A stretch of DNA of 64,000 bases, taken from NCBI RefSeq assembly GCF_900107505.1, contig NZ_FNQH01000010.1:1-64000 (forward strand). Reading direction: 5' to 3'. Below are positions 27,457-36,607 of this stretch, piece by piece. Every line of letters begins with the position of its first letter. Position 1 is the stretch's first letter. The notes below the pieces were generated by a model. That model did not search any database and was not told the DNA's origin. It worked only from the letters and a program-made list of their open reading frames with translations. The stretch is from Trichococcus collinsii. Lineage in GTDB: Bacteria; Bacillota; Bacilli; Lactobacillales; Aerococcaceae. Made by a program: the position numbers and the translations under genes.

Positions 27457-27857
27457 ACGATTACGTCTCCTTCTTGGAGCGCCACGTCAGCAGCTCCGAC
27501 CATCGAAGGCTCGCCGTTTACATCAAACAACCAATATTTCGCTTTCGTTTCGCCTGATGCTTCCACTTGTGCCTGCCCGTCGATGGCTGTGATAAAGCCG
27601 TCCGCTTCTTCGATCGCATAGTTTTCTTTCATGACATCCAATAAGTTAGCATCTGCTTCGACAGCCACTGTTTTTTCAGACTCTGCGATGACCGTTCCGC
27701 CATCCGTCAAGGAGATCGTTACACTAACTGTCTCCGCTGCTTCGGAACTGACTGCAACAGTCGACTCCTTCAGTACGGAACTTGTTTCCACTTCTTCCGT
27801 CGGGGCGCACCCGAATAATACCAAACTCAACGATAAGGCCAACAACAATTTTTTCAT
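27435..27857 (-). CDS. DUF4430 domain lipoprotein, probable B12-uptake partner
   Basis: Exported lipoprotein of 140 residues. The signal peptide is MKKLLLALSLSLVLFGCAPT with the lipobox cysteine at 17. A Ser/Thr/Glu-rich linker follows, then a DUF4430 (transcobalamin-like C-terminal) domain from about residue 60 to 139 (LLDVMKENYAI; KYWLFDVNGEPSMVGAADVAL; GDVIVWNL). ATG 27857 follows TTAGGAGTGG; the frame stays open upstream through the leader but without a ribosome site. It sits first in the riboswitch-controlled operon. Likely role: capture of a corrinoid at the cell surface for the S component, by analogy with the transcobalamin fold. Confidence 0.85.
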   Translation of the reverse strand: MKKLLLALSLSLVLFGCAPTEEVETSSVLKESTVAVSSEAAETVSVTISLTDGGTVIAESEKTVAVEADANLLDVMKENYAIEEADGFITAIDGQAQVEASGETKAKYWLFDVNGEPSMVGAADVALQEGDVIVWNLTEM

Positions 27858-27915
27858 TTTACCACTCCTAATCTTTATTCGACAGGGGATGCATCGCCAA
27901 CGGCCGAGATCATGC

Positions 27916-27944
27916 AAAAAAAGCCCATGCGCCATCGCATAGAC
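27916..27944 (-). terminator. Leader terminator of the cobalamin riboswitch
   Basis: GTCTATGCG pairs (with G-U pairs) with CGCATGGGC on the minus strand, followed by TTTTTTT. It lies about 40-60 bases after the aptamer and before the lipoprotein gene, so the switch probably works by premature termination when B12 is bound. Confidence 0.75.
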
Positions 27945-27984
27945 AAGTAACGGGACCGTTTTACCTCGAAACGGCACGCTTGCA

Positions 27985-28115
27985 AAAAATAGCAGTTTGG
28001 AATGAAGACCTGACTTAGACGTTCCGGGACGTCATCACAGTGGCGGGACCGCGTTGGATTTTCACCAAACTTCCAAATTCCAAGTGTCTTTGAATGGTTT
28101 TCCTATCCCTTCCAT
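27985..28115 (-). ncRNA. Cobalamin riboswitch aptamer
   Basis: The minus strand carries the conserved string GGTGAAAATCC, then GCGGTCCCGCCACTGTGATG (the GCCACTG core at 28038-28044), then AAGTCAGGTCTTCA, in the order and spacing of the B12 element. Ends are approximate. It lies between the divergent copper ATPase gene and the DUF4430/ECF S operon and reads toward the latter. Confidence 0.88.
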
Positions 28116-28183
28116 TTTACCCAAAGCAGAAAAAAATACAAGACCAGTTGCGCTCTTCGTTACGCTCTAGTCCTACAATTGAT

Positions 28184-28195
28184 GACAAATGTGTC
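28184..28195. promoter_or_regulatory. Possible CopY-type (cop box) operator before copB
   Basis: GACAAATGTGTC resembles the cop box TACANNTGTA (8 of 10 over the core) and is an inverted repeat. It lies 200 bases before copB, rather far, so it may control a distal promoter. Confidence 0.35.
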
Positions 28196-28398
28196 AAGTC
28201 AATCTTTGAGTCTTTGTTCTGCCTTCAACCAGCTGGTCGACGGCTCCCAAGCCGTTTTCGAAGATGAAGACCTGAACGCCCGAAGAAAGGAAACCGTTAC
28301 CACCCAAGCGTCGAATTCTGCTATGATAAGCATGAGAAACTGCAGTCATTTTTGTATACCTTATTGTTTGGACGTTGGGAAACAAAGGAGGAATCAAG
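28196..28398 (+). other. Leader region of copB, no gene recognised
   Basis: About 200 bases of non-coding sequence. TATGAT at 28320-28325 could be a -10, but no matching -35 is clear. A 75-codon open frame crosses the region without a ribosome site and I do not call it. Confidence 0.4.
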
Positions 28399-30549
28399 AT
28401 GGATGAACACAAACATACAGAGCACACGCACACAGACCGCACGTCGGAGGTCCCAAAGCCAAGCGATCCGCACGCCGGGCACGAACATTCAGGTCACCAT
28501 ATGCCCCCGTCACAGCCACCGAAACAGCCCGCTTCCCAGAGCCACGAACAACATGAACAGCACCTGGTGCGCGACATGTCCGGGCATAGCGCCGTTGGGC
28601 ATGCCGGCCACCACGAAAAGATGGTGGAAGATTACAGGAAACGCTTTTGGGTTGTTTTGCTGCTGACGATTCCCATAACTTTGTTGTCCCCTATGATCAT
28701 GATGCTTTTCGGTTACCATTTCGAATTTCCGGGAGCAAATTTCATCGTGTTCGGCTTATCCAGCGTGATTTTCTTTTACGGCGGCCAACCATTTCTGGAG
28801 GGTGCTTGGGAGGAATGGCAGAACCGGTCGCTCGGCATGATGATGCTGATTTCCTTGGCGATCGTTTCCGCCTATATCTACAGCACCTTCACAGCCTTCC
28901 TCATAGAGGGCTCGGACTTTTATTTCGAACTGGCTACCTTGATCCTGATCATGCTGCTAGGCCACTGGATCGAGATGAAATCCCAGATGGGGGCATCCAG
29001 GGCGCTGGAAGAACTCATCAAACTGATGCCCAAAGTTGCCCACCGCTTGGGTGCGGCCGGCAATGTCGAAGAAGTGTCGATTGAAGCCCTCGTTCCGGGT
29101 GAACGCATCCTCGTTAAGCCCGGTGAAAAGATCCCTTTGGACGGCAGAATATACGAAGGCCTGTCAACGGTTGATGAATCGATGCTGACAGGCGAATCCG
29201 TGCCTGTCGAAAAACAACCGGGCATGCAGGCTATCGGCGGCTCCATCAACGGGTCAGGTGTCCTGAAGCTGACTGTGGAAAAAGTGGGGAATGAAACCTA
29301 CTTGGCTCAGGTCATCAACATGGTTCAGGAAGCCCAACAACAAAAATCCAAATCGCAGGGTTTGGCTGACAAGGCGGCTGGCTGGCTATTCTATATCGCT
29401 GTCATCGCCGGCGCCCTGACTTTCCTTTATTGGATTTTCGCGGCGGACCTGTCCTTCGCCTTGGAGCGGATGGTGACGGTCCTCGTCATCGCCTGCCCCC
29501 ACGCACTCGGATTGGCTGTCCCTTTGGTGAATGCAGTATCCACTTCGCTTGCGGCAAGAAACGGTTTGCTGATCCGAAACCGGACGCAGTTCGAAGAGGC
29601 GCGCAACGTCGATCGGATCGTCTTCGACAAGACCGGCACCCTGACGGAAGGCAATTTTGGAGTGACCGATATCCTTCCTGCGACTGGGGTCTCCGAGAAG
29701 GAATTGCTGACGTTGGCCTATTCTGCCGAGAGCCAATCTGAACACCCGATCGCAAAAGGGATCGTCCGCAAAGGGGAAGCAGAGTCAATCGACCTTTTAC
29801 CGGCAACTGATTATCAAAACCTAACCGGCCAAGGTCTGCAGGTCACTGTGAACGGCATGCAAGTAGCTATCGTCAGCCCCGGCACTATGGACGAGCGCGG
29901 CATTGCTTACGATAAAGAGACCTTCACCGATTTGGCCCAGCTAGGTAAAACTGTTGTCTTCGTTCTCAAGGAAGGCATCCTGCAGGGGATGATCGCCAGC
30001 GCCGATATCATCCGTTCGTCCTCGAACGAAGTCGTGACTACCCTGAAGGAGCAAGGTATCGAATCCATCATGCTGACAGGTGACAACAGCCGCGCAGCTC
30101 ATTATGTAGGCAATCAGTTAGGGCTAGCTCAGGTATTTGCGGAAGTTCTGCCTGCCGAGAAATCAAAGCACATCACCGCGCTTAAGGCCGGAAACAAGAA
30201 GGTCGCAATGGTCGGGGATGGGGTCAATGATGCACCCGCTTTGGCGGAGGCTGACCTCGGCATCGCCATCGGGGCAGGCACGGATGTCGCCATCGAAACA
30301 GCCGACGTCATTTTGGTGGACAGCAATCCGAAAGACGTGTTGACGATCATCGCCCTTTCGAAAGCCACTTACCGCAAGATGGTCGAAAATCTGATTTGGG
30401 CTGTCGGCTATAACGTGATTGCCATCCCGTTGGCTGCAGGCGTATTGGCCAATCTAGGCTTCCTTATCACACCAGCCATGGGGGCAGCCGTCATGTCGAT
30501 CAGCACCATCATCTGCGCGGTCAATGCCCGACTGCTGAAGATAGACTGA
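28399..30549 (+). CDS. copB: Copper-exporting P1B-type ATPase, CopB subclass
   Basis: Membrane copper pump of 716 residues. A His-rich cytosolic N-terminus (about 1-75; many HxH and GHH pairs) replaces the usual CxxC metal domain. The pump motifs are TGES in the actuator domain, the membrane metal site CPH ([13 protein letters not shown]), the phosphorylation site DKTGTLTEG, the SEHPIAKG histidine, and [12 protein letters not shown] rather than CPC marks the CopB (P1B-3/IB-2) group that exports copper or silver. ATG 28399 follows AAAGGAGGAATCAAG. It faces away from the B12 operon and leads into the SHOCT gene. Confidence 0.95.
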   Translation: MDEHKHTEHTHTDRTSEVPKPSDPHAGHEHSGHHMPPSQPPKQPASQSHEQHEQHLVRDMSGHSAVGHAGHHEKMVEDYRKRFWVVLLLTIPITLLSPMIMMLFGYHFEFPGANFIVFGLSSVIFFYGGQPFLEGAWEEWQNRSLGMMMLISLAIVSAYIYSTFTAFLIEGSDFYFELATLILIMLLGHWIEMKSQMGASRALEELIKLMPKVAHRLGAAGNVEEVSIEALVPGERILVKPGEKIPLDGRIYEGLSTVDESMLTGESVPVEKQPGMQAIGGSINGSGVLKLTVEKVGNETYLAQVINMVQEAQQQKSKSQGLADKAAGWLFYIAVIAGALTFLYWIFAADLSFALERMVTVLVIACPHALGLAVPLVNAVSTSLAARNGLLIRNRTQFEEARNVDRIVFDKTGTLTEGNFGVTDILPATGVSEKELLTLAYSAESQSEHPIAKGIVRKGEAESIDLLPATDYQNLTGQGLQVTVNGMQVAIVSPGTMDERGIAYDKETFTDLAQLGKTVVFVLKEGILQGMIASADIIRSSSNEVVTTLKEQGIESIMLTGDNSRAAHYVGNQLGLAQVFAEVLPAEKSKHITALKAGNKKVAMVGDGVNDAPALAEADLGIAIGAGTDVAIETADVILVDSNPKDVLTIIALSKATYRKMVENLIWAVGYNVIAIPLAAGVLANLGFLITPAMGAAVMSISTIICAVNARLLKID

Positions 30550-30652
30550 GCAGGCATTTCAACTGTTCACCGCAACTAACAAAAAAACTACATCCAATCT
30601 ACACACTATCGTTGTACAATGATTGCATAAGAAAAGAAATGGGGGAATTTGC

Positions 30653-30886
30653 ATGTTTGGCAGATGCCTACAATATTTTGGAGGTTTTGGTATGGGCGGC
30701 ATGATGTTGATGTGGATTTTCTGGATTGCTTTAATCATACTCGTCATTTACTTGGCAACCAGGCTTTTGAACGATAGATCAGGCAAGGTTTCAACTGAAG
30801 AATCCGCTTTAGACATTCTGAAGAAGGAACTGGCTAAAGGGAACATTACTGAGGAAGAGTTTGATCGTAAGAAAAAACTATTGTAA
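30653..30886 (+). CDS. Small membrane protein with SHOCT domain
   Basis: Protein of 77 residues: a Gly/Met-rich start (FGGFGMGGMMLMWIFW), one transmembrane helix (about 20-40), and a C-terminal SHOCT motif (ESALDILKKELAKGNITEEE) typical of short oligomerisation tails. ATG 30653 follows GGGGGAA. It is frequently found beside copper genes in Firmicutes. Here it follows copB by about 100 bases and ends at a terminator shared with the sensor kinase gene. Role unknown; Met residues at the membrane surface could bind Cu(I). Confidence 0.8.
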   Translation: MFGRCLQYFGGFGMGGMMLMWIFWIALIILVIYLATRLLNDRSGKVSTEESALDILKKELAKGNITEEEFDRKKKLL

Positions 30887-30900
30887 TCCATTATGAATAC

Positions 30901-30942
30901 AAAACGAGGGACAGCCACAAAATGTGACTGTCCCTCGTTTTG
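30901..30942. terminator. Bidirectional terminator between the SHOCT and kinase genes
   Basis: AAAACGAGGGACAG pairs with CTGTCCCTCGTTTT, extended by CACA/TGTG. Confidence 0.9.
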
Positions 30943-30983
30943 TTTATCATTTAAGTGTCAGGTTATGTGGCAAAATTCCACAT

Positions 30984-32384
30984 TCATCGCCGCTCTTGAT
31001 CAACCGGAATCGAAACCGTGAACGTGGCTCCCTTGCCGATATCGCTGACGACCCGCACAGTCCCGTTGTGCTTCCTGATGATGCTTTTGACGATGGCTAA
31101 ACCGAGACCTTGCCCACCGGATTTGCTATTGCGCGACGGCTCAGTCATATAGAAGCGCTCGAAAATCTTTTCCTGGTCTTCCCGGTCGATACCGATGCCG
31201 TCATCGGATACCTTCAAAATCGCTCGGTTGCCTTCCAGGTGCGTTTCAATGCGGATATGCCCTTGCTTCGGTGTGAACTTGATTGCATTCGCCAAAAGGT
31301 TCGTGAGCACTTGGCTGATTTTGTCCTGATCCGCCGTTATCATCAGCGGCTCCCCGAGGACCTCCAAGTTGATATTCTTCTTGGCGGCTGCAGTCGTGAA
31401 ATTCGTCGCGACTTTCCTGCTCAAAGCCTGCAGATCAAAACGGCTGAATTCCAATTTTTCGTGACTGCTTTCCATTTCGTTGATCTTGTCGATATTCCCG
31501 ATCAGGCGTGAAATTCGGTTCACTTCATCATAACAGATCTTCAACCGCTCGCTGCTCGGATCCCAGATGCCGTCCAGCATCGCTTCAAGATTGCCCTTCA
31601 ATGTCGTAAGCGGGGTCCGGATTTCATGAGCGATATCGGAAGAAAGGCGATTCCGGATTTCCTGTTGGCTGTCCAGTTGACGGGAAAGACTGTCCACCGA
31701 ACGGATCAGCGCATCGATTTCGACGATATTCGTTTCCTTCGGCGGTTGCTCCGTATAGTTGCCTTTAGCGATTTCTCCAGTGAAGCGGCTCACCGCAAAG
31801 ACCGGTACGCTAAGCTTTCTGGCGATCCAGACAGCGAAGAAAAGTGATAAGCCGAAAGCCAGCAGCGCCACAATCAGCAGATTGTTGCGGATGTCGCTCA
31901 TGAATGAGACATCATGGTCCGTATAGAAATATGTCCCCATCGTTCCGATTGCCAAGCTGCCGATTGTCCGGGTACCATCATTAAGTTCAACAGTGGTCAC
32001 TGTATATTCACTCTCTGTCCCGCCCATCATCTCGTTCATCTGCGACATATGGCTGGACATCATCTGGCGGTTGTCCTGCTCCTCCATCGCAGTGGGGGTC
32101 CAGATCAGCGTTCCTTGGCTATCATAGACTTTCAGGATGATGTCGGCCTGCAAGGCCTGCCTGCCGATGACCGCTATGGCATCCTCATCCCAACCGCCTT
32201 GTTGGGCATAGACCGCCTCGATTTCATCCGTAAAACCGGTTATTTCTTCCGTGCGCCGTTCGCTGACATATTCCGAGAAGTGGCTGTCCAATAAGCGTAC
32301 GCTGAACCAGCCGAACAGCCCGATGATGACGATTGAAAAGAGCAGGAAGGAAAAAATCAGTTGCCAACTGATCGTCCGCCTCAT
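30984..32384 (-). CDS. Sensor histidine kinase of a copper-type two-component system
   Basis: Membrane sensor of 466 residues. Helices at about 7-30 and 168-189 flank an outside sensor domain. HAMP follows, then the H box with H253 in DIAHEIRTPLT, an N box (LTNLLANAIKFTPKQG) and G boxes (DDGIGI; GGQGLGLAI). The sensor domain carries a Met/His-rich stretch at 108-120 (MMSSHMSQMNEMM), a likely Cu(I)/Ag(I) site. The gene overlaps the regulator gene by four bases and lies in one operon with the multicopper oxidase gene. Copper sensing is inferred from the Met motif and the neighbours. Confidence 0.92.
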   Translation of the reverse strand: MRRTISWQLIFSFLLFSIVIIGLFGWFSVRLLDSHFSEYVSERRTEEITGFTDEIEAVYAQQGGWDEDAIAVIGRQALQADIILKVYDSQGTLIWTPTAMEEQDNRQMMSSHMSQMNEMMGGTESEYTVTTVELNDGTRTIGSLAIGTMGTYFYTDHDVSFMSDIRNNLLIVALLAFGLSLFFAVWIARKLSVPVFAVSRFTGEIAKGNYTEQPPKETNIVEIDALIRSVDSLSRQLDSQQEIRNRLSSDIAHEIRTPLTTLKGNLEAMLDGIWDPSSERLKICYDEVNRISRLIGNIDKINEMESSHEKLEFSRFDLQALSRKVATNFTTAAAKKNINLEVLGEPLMITADQDKISQVLTNLLANAIKFTPKQGHIRIETHLEGNRAILKVSDDGIGIDREDQEKIFERFYMTEPSRNSKSGGQGLGLAIVKSIIRKHNGTVRVVSDIGKGATFTVSIPVDQERR

Positions 32385-33064
32385 CGTTTCCCACCAAACC
32401 GGTAGCCACTTCCCCTGACAGTCAATATATAGATGGGCTGTTTCGGTTCCGGCTCTATCTTTTGCCTGATATTCTTGATATGCGTATCGATGACTCTATC
32501 TAATCCTTCGAAGTCCAACCCTTTTACGCTCTCCAATAATTCTTCCCTTGTGAAGAGTCGACTCGGATTCTTGGCCAACAAAATCAACAGGTCATATTCG
32601 GTAGCCGTCAATGCGACTTCCTGCTGGTTCGCGAAAACCTGCTTCGTCTTGGGATGGATGACCAATTGTCCGCCATCGAAAGTCCATTTCTCCTCGGCAT
32701 CAGCCGGTGCAGCGCGCCTCAGTACAGCCTCGACCCGCGCAACCAGTTCCTTTGGACTGAATGGCTTGACCATGTAATCATCCGCTCCGGTCCGCAAGCC
32801 AATCAGGATATCCTTTTCGGATGACCTTGCCGTCAGCATGATGATGGGCACATTGGATTCTTCGCGGATTTTGGCGCAGACGTCTCCCCCTGTCATATCA
32901 GGCAGCATCAGATCCAAAACAATCAGATCCGGATGGAAGGCAGAAAACTTCTCCAATGCCTCCGTACCGGACTCGGCACGGTATACTTGATATTTTTTGG
33001 CGGCCAGATAGGCCTCCACGATATCCAAAATATTTGGTTCATCATCGACGATCAAAATCTTCAT
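32381..33064 (-). CDS. OmpR/PhoB family response regulator
   Basis: DNA-binding regulator of 227 residues. The receiver domain has the acidic pair in IVDDEP, the phosphoacceptor D51 in LIVLDLMLPD, Thr in MLTAR, and Lys in MVKPFSP. The C-terminal winged helix contains LTATEYDLLILLAKNPSRLF and RVIDTHIKNIRQKI. I prefer ATG 33064 (GGAGG plus nine bases) to ATG 33070 (only three bases). It pairs with the kinase gene it overlaps and presumably controls the copper oxidase and ATPase genes. Confidence 0.93.
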   Translation of the reverse strand: MKILIVDDEPNILDIVEAYLAAKKYQVYRAESGTEALEKFSAFHPDLIVLDLMLPDMTGGDVCAKIREESNVPIIMLTARSSEKDILIGLRTGADDYMVKPFSPKELVARVEAVLRRAAPADAEEKWTFDGGQLVIHPKTKQVFANQQEVALTATEYDLLILLAKNPSRLFTREELLESVKGLDFEGLDRVIDTHIKNIRQKIEPEPKQPIYILTVRGSGYRFGGKR

Positions 33065-33097
33065 CGGCATCCACCTCCATCATATTTTCCTTGATTA

Positions 33098-34612
33098 TTA
33101 TTGTACACTGACCTGACCCATCATGCCATTGTCCTCATGCTCCAGAATATGGCAATGGTACATGAAAACTCCCTTCTCTGAAAAAGTCACAGCCAGCCTG
33201 ACCGTTTCACCGGGATAAACGGCGACAGTGTCCTTCCAGCCTTGTTCATTCTGCGGCGGCTCCTCACCGTCACGCGAGAGCACCTGGAATTGGACACCAT
33301 GAATATGGAAAGGATGGATCATGCTGCCCATCATATCCTGCGCATTGCGGACTTCCCAGATGACTGTTTCATTCAGGCGTTGTTCGACATCGATCCGATC
33401 CATGTCGAACTGGTTTCCGTTGATGTTAACCATGAAGGACATGCCGCTCAGCGTGAACTGTTGGATGACAGCCCCTTCCACCGTTGGTTCCGGTATTTCG
33501 TTCAAAATTTTCGGAAGCGCGGTCTGTATGTCCGTCTCTTCCGTGACATTCAAAGATAGGACGGTTACGTTCCCATCCATTAATTGCAAGGTATCCCCTT
33601 CAGCGTATTCGCTCAGGTCCACGACTATTTCCGCCCGCTCACCCGGCGTCAACGTCACAGACGTCAACGCAACCGGCTGCTCAAGAAAACCGCCGTCGCT
33701 GGCGATTTGATAGAACACTGCCGCATTCTCCAATCCGAACGTGTAGTTGCGGGCATTCGAACCATTAACCAAACGCAGGCGGATCTGTTCATTTTTGACT
33801 TTCACATATGGATTGATGGTCCCGTTCACCAGCAAGGTGTCTCCGTATGTACCATCAGGATTGTAAGTGCCTGCGTAATCGAATTGGTTGTCCGTATCGA
33901 AGGTCCGATCCTGAATAATCAAAGGAAAGTCATTCACTCCATAGTCCTTCGGCAAGTCAAGCTTGTCGGAGTTGTCGTCCTCGACAAAAATCAAGCCGGA
34001 TAAACCGGCATAAACTTGTTCAGCTGTCGTCCCCAAGGCATGCGGATGGAACCACAACGTCGCCGCCTCCTGTTTCACCGTGAAATCCACTTGCATCGTT
34101 TCATTCGGTCCGACCGGGTGATGCGGTCCGCCATCCATATCAGAAGGGAGCTTCAGACCGTGCCAATGGAAAGAGGTTGCTGCGGACAACTGGTTTTCGG
34201 TCTTGATGTGCACCTTTTGACCTTCATGTACAACCAAAACCGGGCCAAGATAGGAACCATTATAGCCGAGCGTCTCCGTCTTTTCCCCTTCCAGGAAGGC
34301 AGTCTCCCCTGCTTGCGCCGTGACCGTATAAGTGATTTCAGTAGCGGATTCGGAATCCGGTTCTGCTAATTCAGGCAACCGCAATTCGGTCATTTCCTGC
34401 CCGCTCTCATCCAGTACCGTAGCCCGGTCTCCACCCATCATATGCCCCATCCCGATTAAATTCCCTGAACTGTTCAAATTTGTATCGGTAGTCGTCAAAG
34501 ACGTCCGGCTATCCCCGCTATTAAAGAACGTCGAAAAAAGATTGACTGATACAAACAGTAATAAAGTTAGTGAAACGACCAAAACGGCAATCAATGATGT
34601 TCTCTTACTCAT
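33098..34612 (-). CDS. Multicopper oxidase, membrane-anchored
   Basis: Exported oxidase of 504 residues. An N-terminal helix (about 8-30) is a signal anchor. A Met-rich segment (GMGHMMGG) follows. The four copper motifs are HWHG, WFHPHALG, HPFHIHGVQF and MYHCHILEHEDNGMM at the C-terminus. These ligands serve the type 1 and trinuclear sites, as in CueO/CotA-like laccases. It probably oxidises toxic Cu(I) to Cu(II) outside the membrane. It is first in the operon with the two-component genes (33 bases to the regulator). Confidence 0.94.
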   Translation of the reverse strand: MSKRTSLIAVLVVSLTLLLFVSVNLFSTFFNSGDSRTSLTTTDTNLNSSGNLIGMGHMMGGDRATVLDESGQEMTELRLPELAEPDSESATEITYTVTAQAGETAFLEGEKTETLGYNGSYLGPVLVVHEGQKVHIKTENQLSAATSFHWHGLKLPSDMDGGPHHPVGPNETMQVDFTVKQEAATLWFHPHALGTTAEQVYAGLSGLIFVEDDNSDKLDLPKDYGVNDFPLIIQDRTFDTDNQFDYAGTYNPDGTYGDTLLVNGTINPYVKVKNEQIRLRLVNGSNARNYTFGLENAAVFYQIASDGGFLEQPVALTSVTLTPGERAEIVVDLSEYAEGDTLQLMDGNVTVLSLNVTEETDIQTALPKILNEIPEPTVEGAVIQQFTLSGMSFMVNINGNQFDMDRIDVEQRLNETVIWEVRNAQDMMGSMIHPFHIHGVQFQVLSRDGEEPPQNEQGWKDTVAVYPGETVRLAVTFSEKGVFMYHCHILEHEDNGMMGQVSVQ

Positions 34613-34651
34613 TATAATTCGCCCTCCATTCCTGACTCTTCTGTTGCCTTC

Positions 34652-34672
34652 ATTATACAGCCTCCATGTGTA
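34652..34672 (-). promoter_or_regulatory. Promoter region of the oxidase operon with cop-box-like site
   Basis: On the minus strand TATAAT (34652-34657) is preceded by TACACATGGA (34663-34672), nine of ten bases matching the cop box TACANNTGTA. The overlap with the spacer would suit repression. No CopY gene is in the window. Confidence 0.35.
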
Positions 34673-34711
34673 GAACAGATGGATTTTGCAACTGGATGGC
34701 CTGAAAACATC

Positions 34712-34747
34712 AAAAAATCTCCTTCTGACATGAAATCAGAAGGAGAT
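34712..34747 (-). terminator. Terminator of the oxaloacetate decarboxylase operon
   Basis: ATCTCCTTCTGA pairs with TCAGAAGGAGAT, followed by TTTTTT on the minus strand. Confidence 0.9.
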
Positions 34748-34763
34748 GATTCGTAATTCCTCT

Positions 34764-35894
34764 TCAGCCGAAGAAAGCCAGTAAGACACCGGCCGCGACA
34801 GCCGATCCGATAACGCCTGCCACATTCGGGCCCATCGCATGCATCAGTAAATAATTGGAAGGGTTGTATTTGATGCCTTCCTTCTGCACGACCCGCGCAG
34901 CCATCGGCACGGCCGAAACGCCGGCTGCCCCAATCAACGGATTCACTTTGCCGTTTGTCAGTTTGTACATCAGTTTTCCCATCAATACACCAGCTGCAGT
35001 CCCTACAGCAAAGGCGAACAGCCCCAATATGATGATTTTTATCGTGATCAGCGAAAGGAAGAGCTCTCCGTTCGCCTTGGCTCCAACGGTTACGCCCAGG
35101 ATGACGGTGATAGTGTACATCATGGCATTCTGTAACGTTTCCGTCAGTTTCGGAACTTGACCGCTTTCCCGGATCAGATTACCCAACATCAGCATCCCCA
35201 CAAGAGCTGTGGCTGACGGGACGACCAAACTAACGAAAATAGTGGTGACAATCGGGAACAGGATGCGCTCGTTTTTGGACACAACGCGCATCTGCTTCAT
35301 GACCGTCTCCCGCTCTTTTTGGGTAGTCAACAGTCGCATGATTGGCGGCTGGATAAGGGGAACCAAGGCCATATAGGAATAGGCCGCCAAGGCGATAACC
35401 GATAAGAGATGGTTGGCTAATTTTGTCGTCAAATAGATGGCAGTTGGTCCGTCCGCCCCACCAATGATGCCGACAGATGCGGCTTCTTGGGGCGTCATCC
35501 CCAAAGCCAAGGCCCCGAAGAATGCCGCAAAGATGCCGAACTGCGCTGCCCCCCCCAGTAAAAGCGTCTTTGGATTGGCGATGAGAGGCCCAAAATCGGT
35601 CGCTGCCCCCAGACAGAGGAAGATCAACGGCGGATAGATGCCCAAATTAGTCCCTTGGTAGAGGTAATAAATCAGTCCTCCCGGTTCACTTTCGGTAGGT
35701 GGCGTCATCAATCCGGCCAACGGAAGATTGACCAACAGGATGCCGAACGCAATCGGAAGTAATAAATAGGGCTCATACCCCTTCTTGATGGCTAAATAAA
35801 GGAAAATGCAGGCAATGATGATCATAATGATTTCTTTATACGTAACATTAGCCAATCCGGACATCCGGATCAGATCTGTCAAAGCTTGTACCAT
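34764..35894 (-). CDS. oadB: Na+-translocating oxaloacetate decarboxylase, beta subunit
   Basis: Membrane subunit of 376 residues with about nine helices that decarboxylates carboxybiotin and pumps Na+ outward. The key Asp region GGADGPTAIYLTTKLA is present, as is the N-terminal GLMTPPTESEPGGLIYYLYQ and the C-terminal NPLIGAAGVSAVPMAARVVQ/MGPNVAGVIGSA. It is last of four cotranscribed genes (alpha, gamma, biotin carrier, beta). Glutaconyl- or methylmalonyl-CoA decarboxylase beta subunits are close homologues, but the alpha subunit here favours oxaloacetate. Confidence 0.93.
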   Translation of the reverse strand: MVQALTDLIRMSGLANVTYKEIIMIIIACIFLYLAIKKGYEPYLLLPIAFGILLVNLPLAGLMTPPTESEPGGLIYYLYQGTNLGIYPPLIFLCLGAATDFGPLIANPKTLLLGGAAQFGIFAAFFGALALGMTPQEAASVGIIGGADGPTAIYLTTKLANHLLSVIALAAYSYMALVPLIQPPIMRLLTTQKERETVMKQMRVVSKNERILFPIVTTIFVSLVVPSATALVGMLMLGNLIRESGQVPKLTETLQNAMMYTITVILGVTVGAKANGELFLSLITIKIIILGLFAFAVGTAAGVLMGKLMYKLTNGKVNPLIGAAGVSAVPMAARVVQKEGIKYNPSNYLLMHAMGPNVAGVIGSAVAAGVLLAFFG

Positions 35895-35910
35895 AAGAAT
35901 CCCTTCCCTT

Positions 35911-36258
35911 CTAGAGAATCAACAACGGTTGGTCGGATTCGACAATGTCATTGGCTTTCACCAAAATACTTCTGATGATGCCATCCTCATCCGCAACGAT
36001 TTCATTCTCCATCTTCATGGCTTCAAGGACGATAAGGTTTTCGCCTTTTTTGACCCGTTGACCCTCTTTGACGAGGATGCGCAATATGGTACCAGCCATC
36101 GGCGCCAACATTGTTTTTCCTTCTGTGTGGAGCGCAGCATCCGCAGTGCTTATGGCACTATCAGCCTTAGGTTGCTCCGTCATGATCGCATCATCCGGCA
36201 ACTCCCTCACCTTGACATGATAAACTTGCCCGTCAATTTCGATTTCATACTTTTTCAT
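35911..36258 (-). CDS. Biotin carboxyl carrier subunit of the decarboxylase
   Basis: Protein of 115 residues: a short N-terminal beta region ([20 protein letters not shown]), a linker, and a biotinyl domain with the biotinylation motif [10 protein letters not shown] (Lys about 80). It carries CO2 from the alpha to the beta subunit. In many bacteria this domain is fused to the alpha chain; here it is a separate gene, as in the GcdC/MmdC arrangement. ATG 36258 follows AGGGAGGAT. The stop lies 17 bases before the beta gene. Confidence 0.93.
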   Translation of the reverse strand: MKKYEIEIDGQVYHVKVRELPDDAIMTEQPKADSAISTADAALHTEGKTMLAPMAGTILRILVKEGQRVKKGENLIVLEAMKMENEIVADEDGIIRSILVKANDIVESDQPLLIL

Positions 36259-36292
36259 AAAAAATCCTCCCTTTACAATCAGCAGATGGCAT

Positions 36293-36598
36293 TCACTTGA
36301 TACGCGTTACATCGATGATTTCAAACTTTTTGGCCGGATGTGCCTCATATGCGGCGATTAAGGCCATGATTGCCGCCGCTTTGGCCCGATGCTCATCCAC
36401 ACCCGGATCCAGCTGAACGGGCTGTAAATCATCTTCCTGGTGAATCGGTACCAAAGCTGCCACTGCAGGTTCCCCGACAAGCTTATGGACCAGTTCAACC
36501 AAGAACCAAAGGCTGGCCAGCACGGCAAAAACAACGATCATAGCAACAACTGTGACAACTAGACCATCTCCTAAATTGAATGTTTCCATTTCTTTCAC
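36293..36598 (-). CDS. oadG: Oxaloacetate decarboxylase gamma chain (OadG family)
   Basis: Small membrane subunit of 101 residues with one N-terminal helix (about 11-34, [20 protein letters not shown]) and a cytosolic tail ([20 protein letters not shown]). Family members hold the alpha and beta subunits together and may bind zinc. It lies between the alpha gene (9 bases) and the carrier gene (34 bases). Confidence 0.85.
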   Translation of the reverse strand: MKEMETFNLGDGLVVTVVAMIVVFAVLASLWFLVELVHKLVGEPAVAALVPIHQEDDLQPVQLDPGVDEHRAKAAAIMALIAAYEAHPAKKFEIIDVTRIK

Positions 36599-36607
36599 CT
36601 CTTCCTC

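Noticed and set aside
28179-28406. 75-codon open frame before copB
   Set aside because: No ribosome site, no family resemblance, and it runs into the copB start region.
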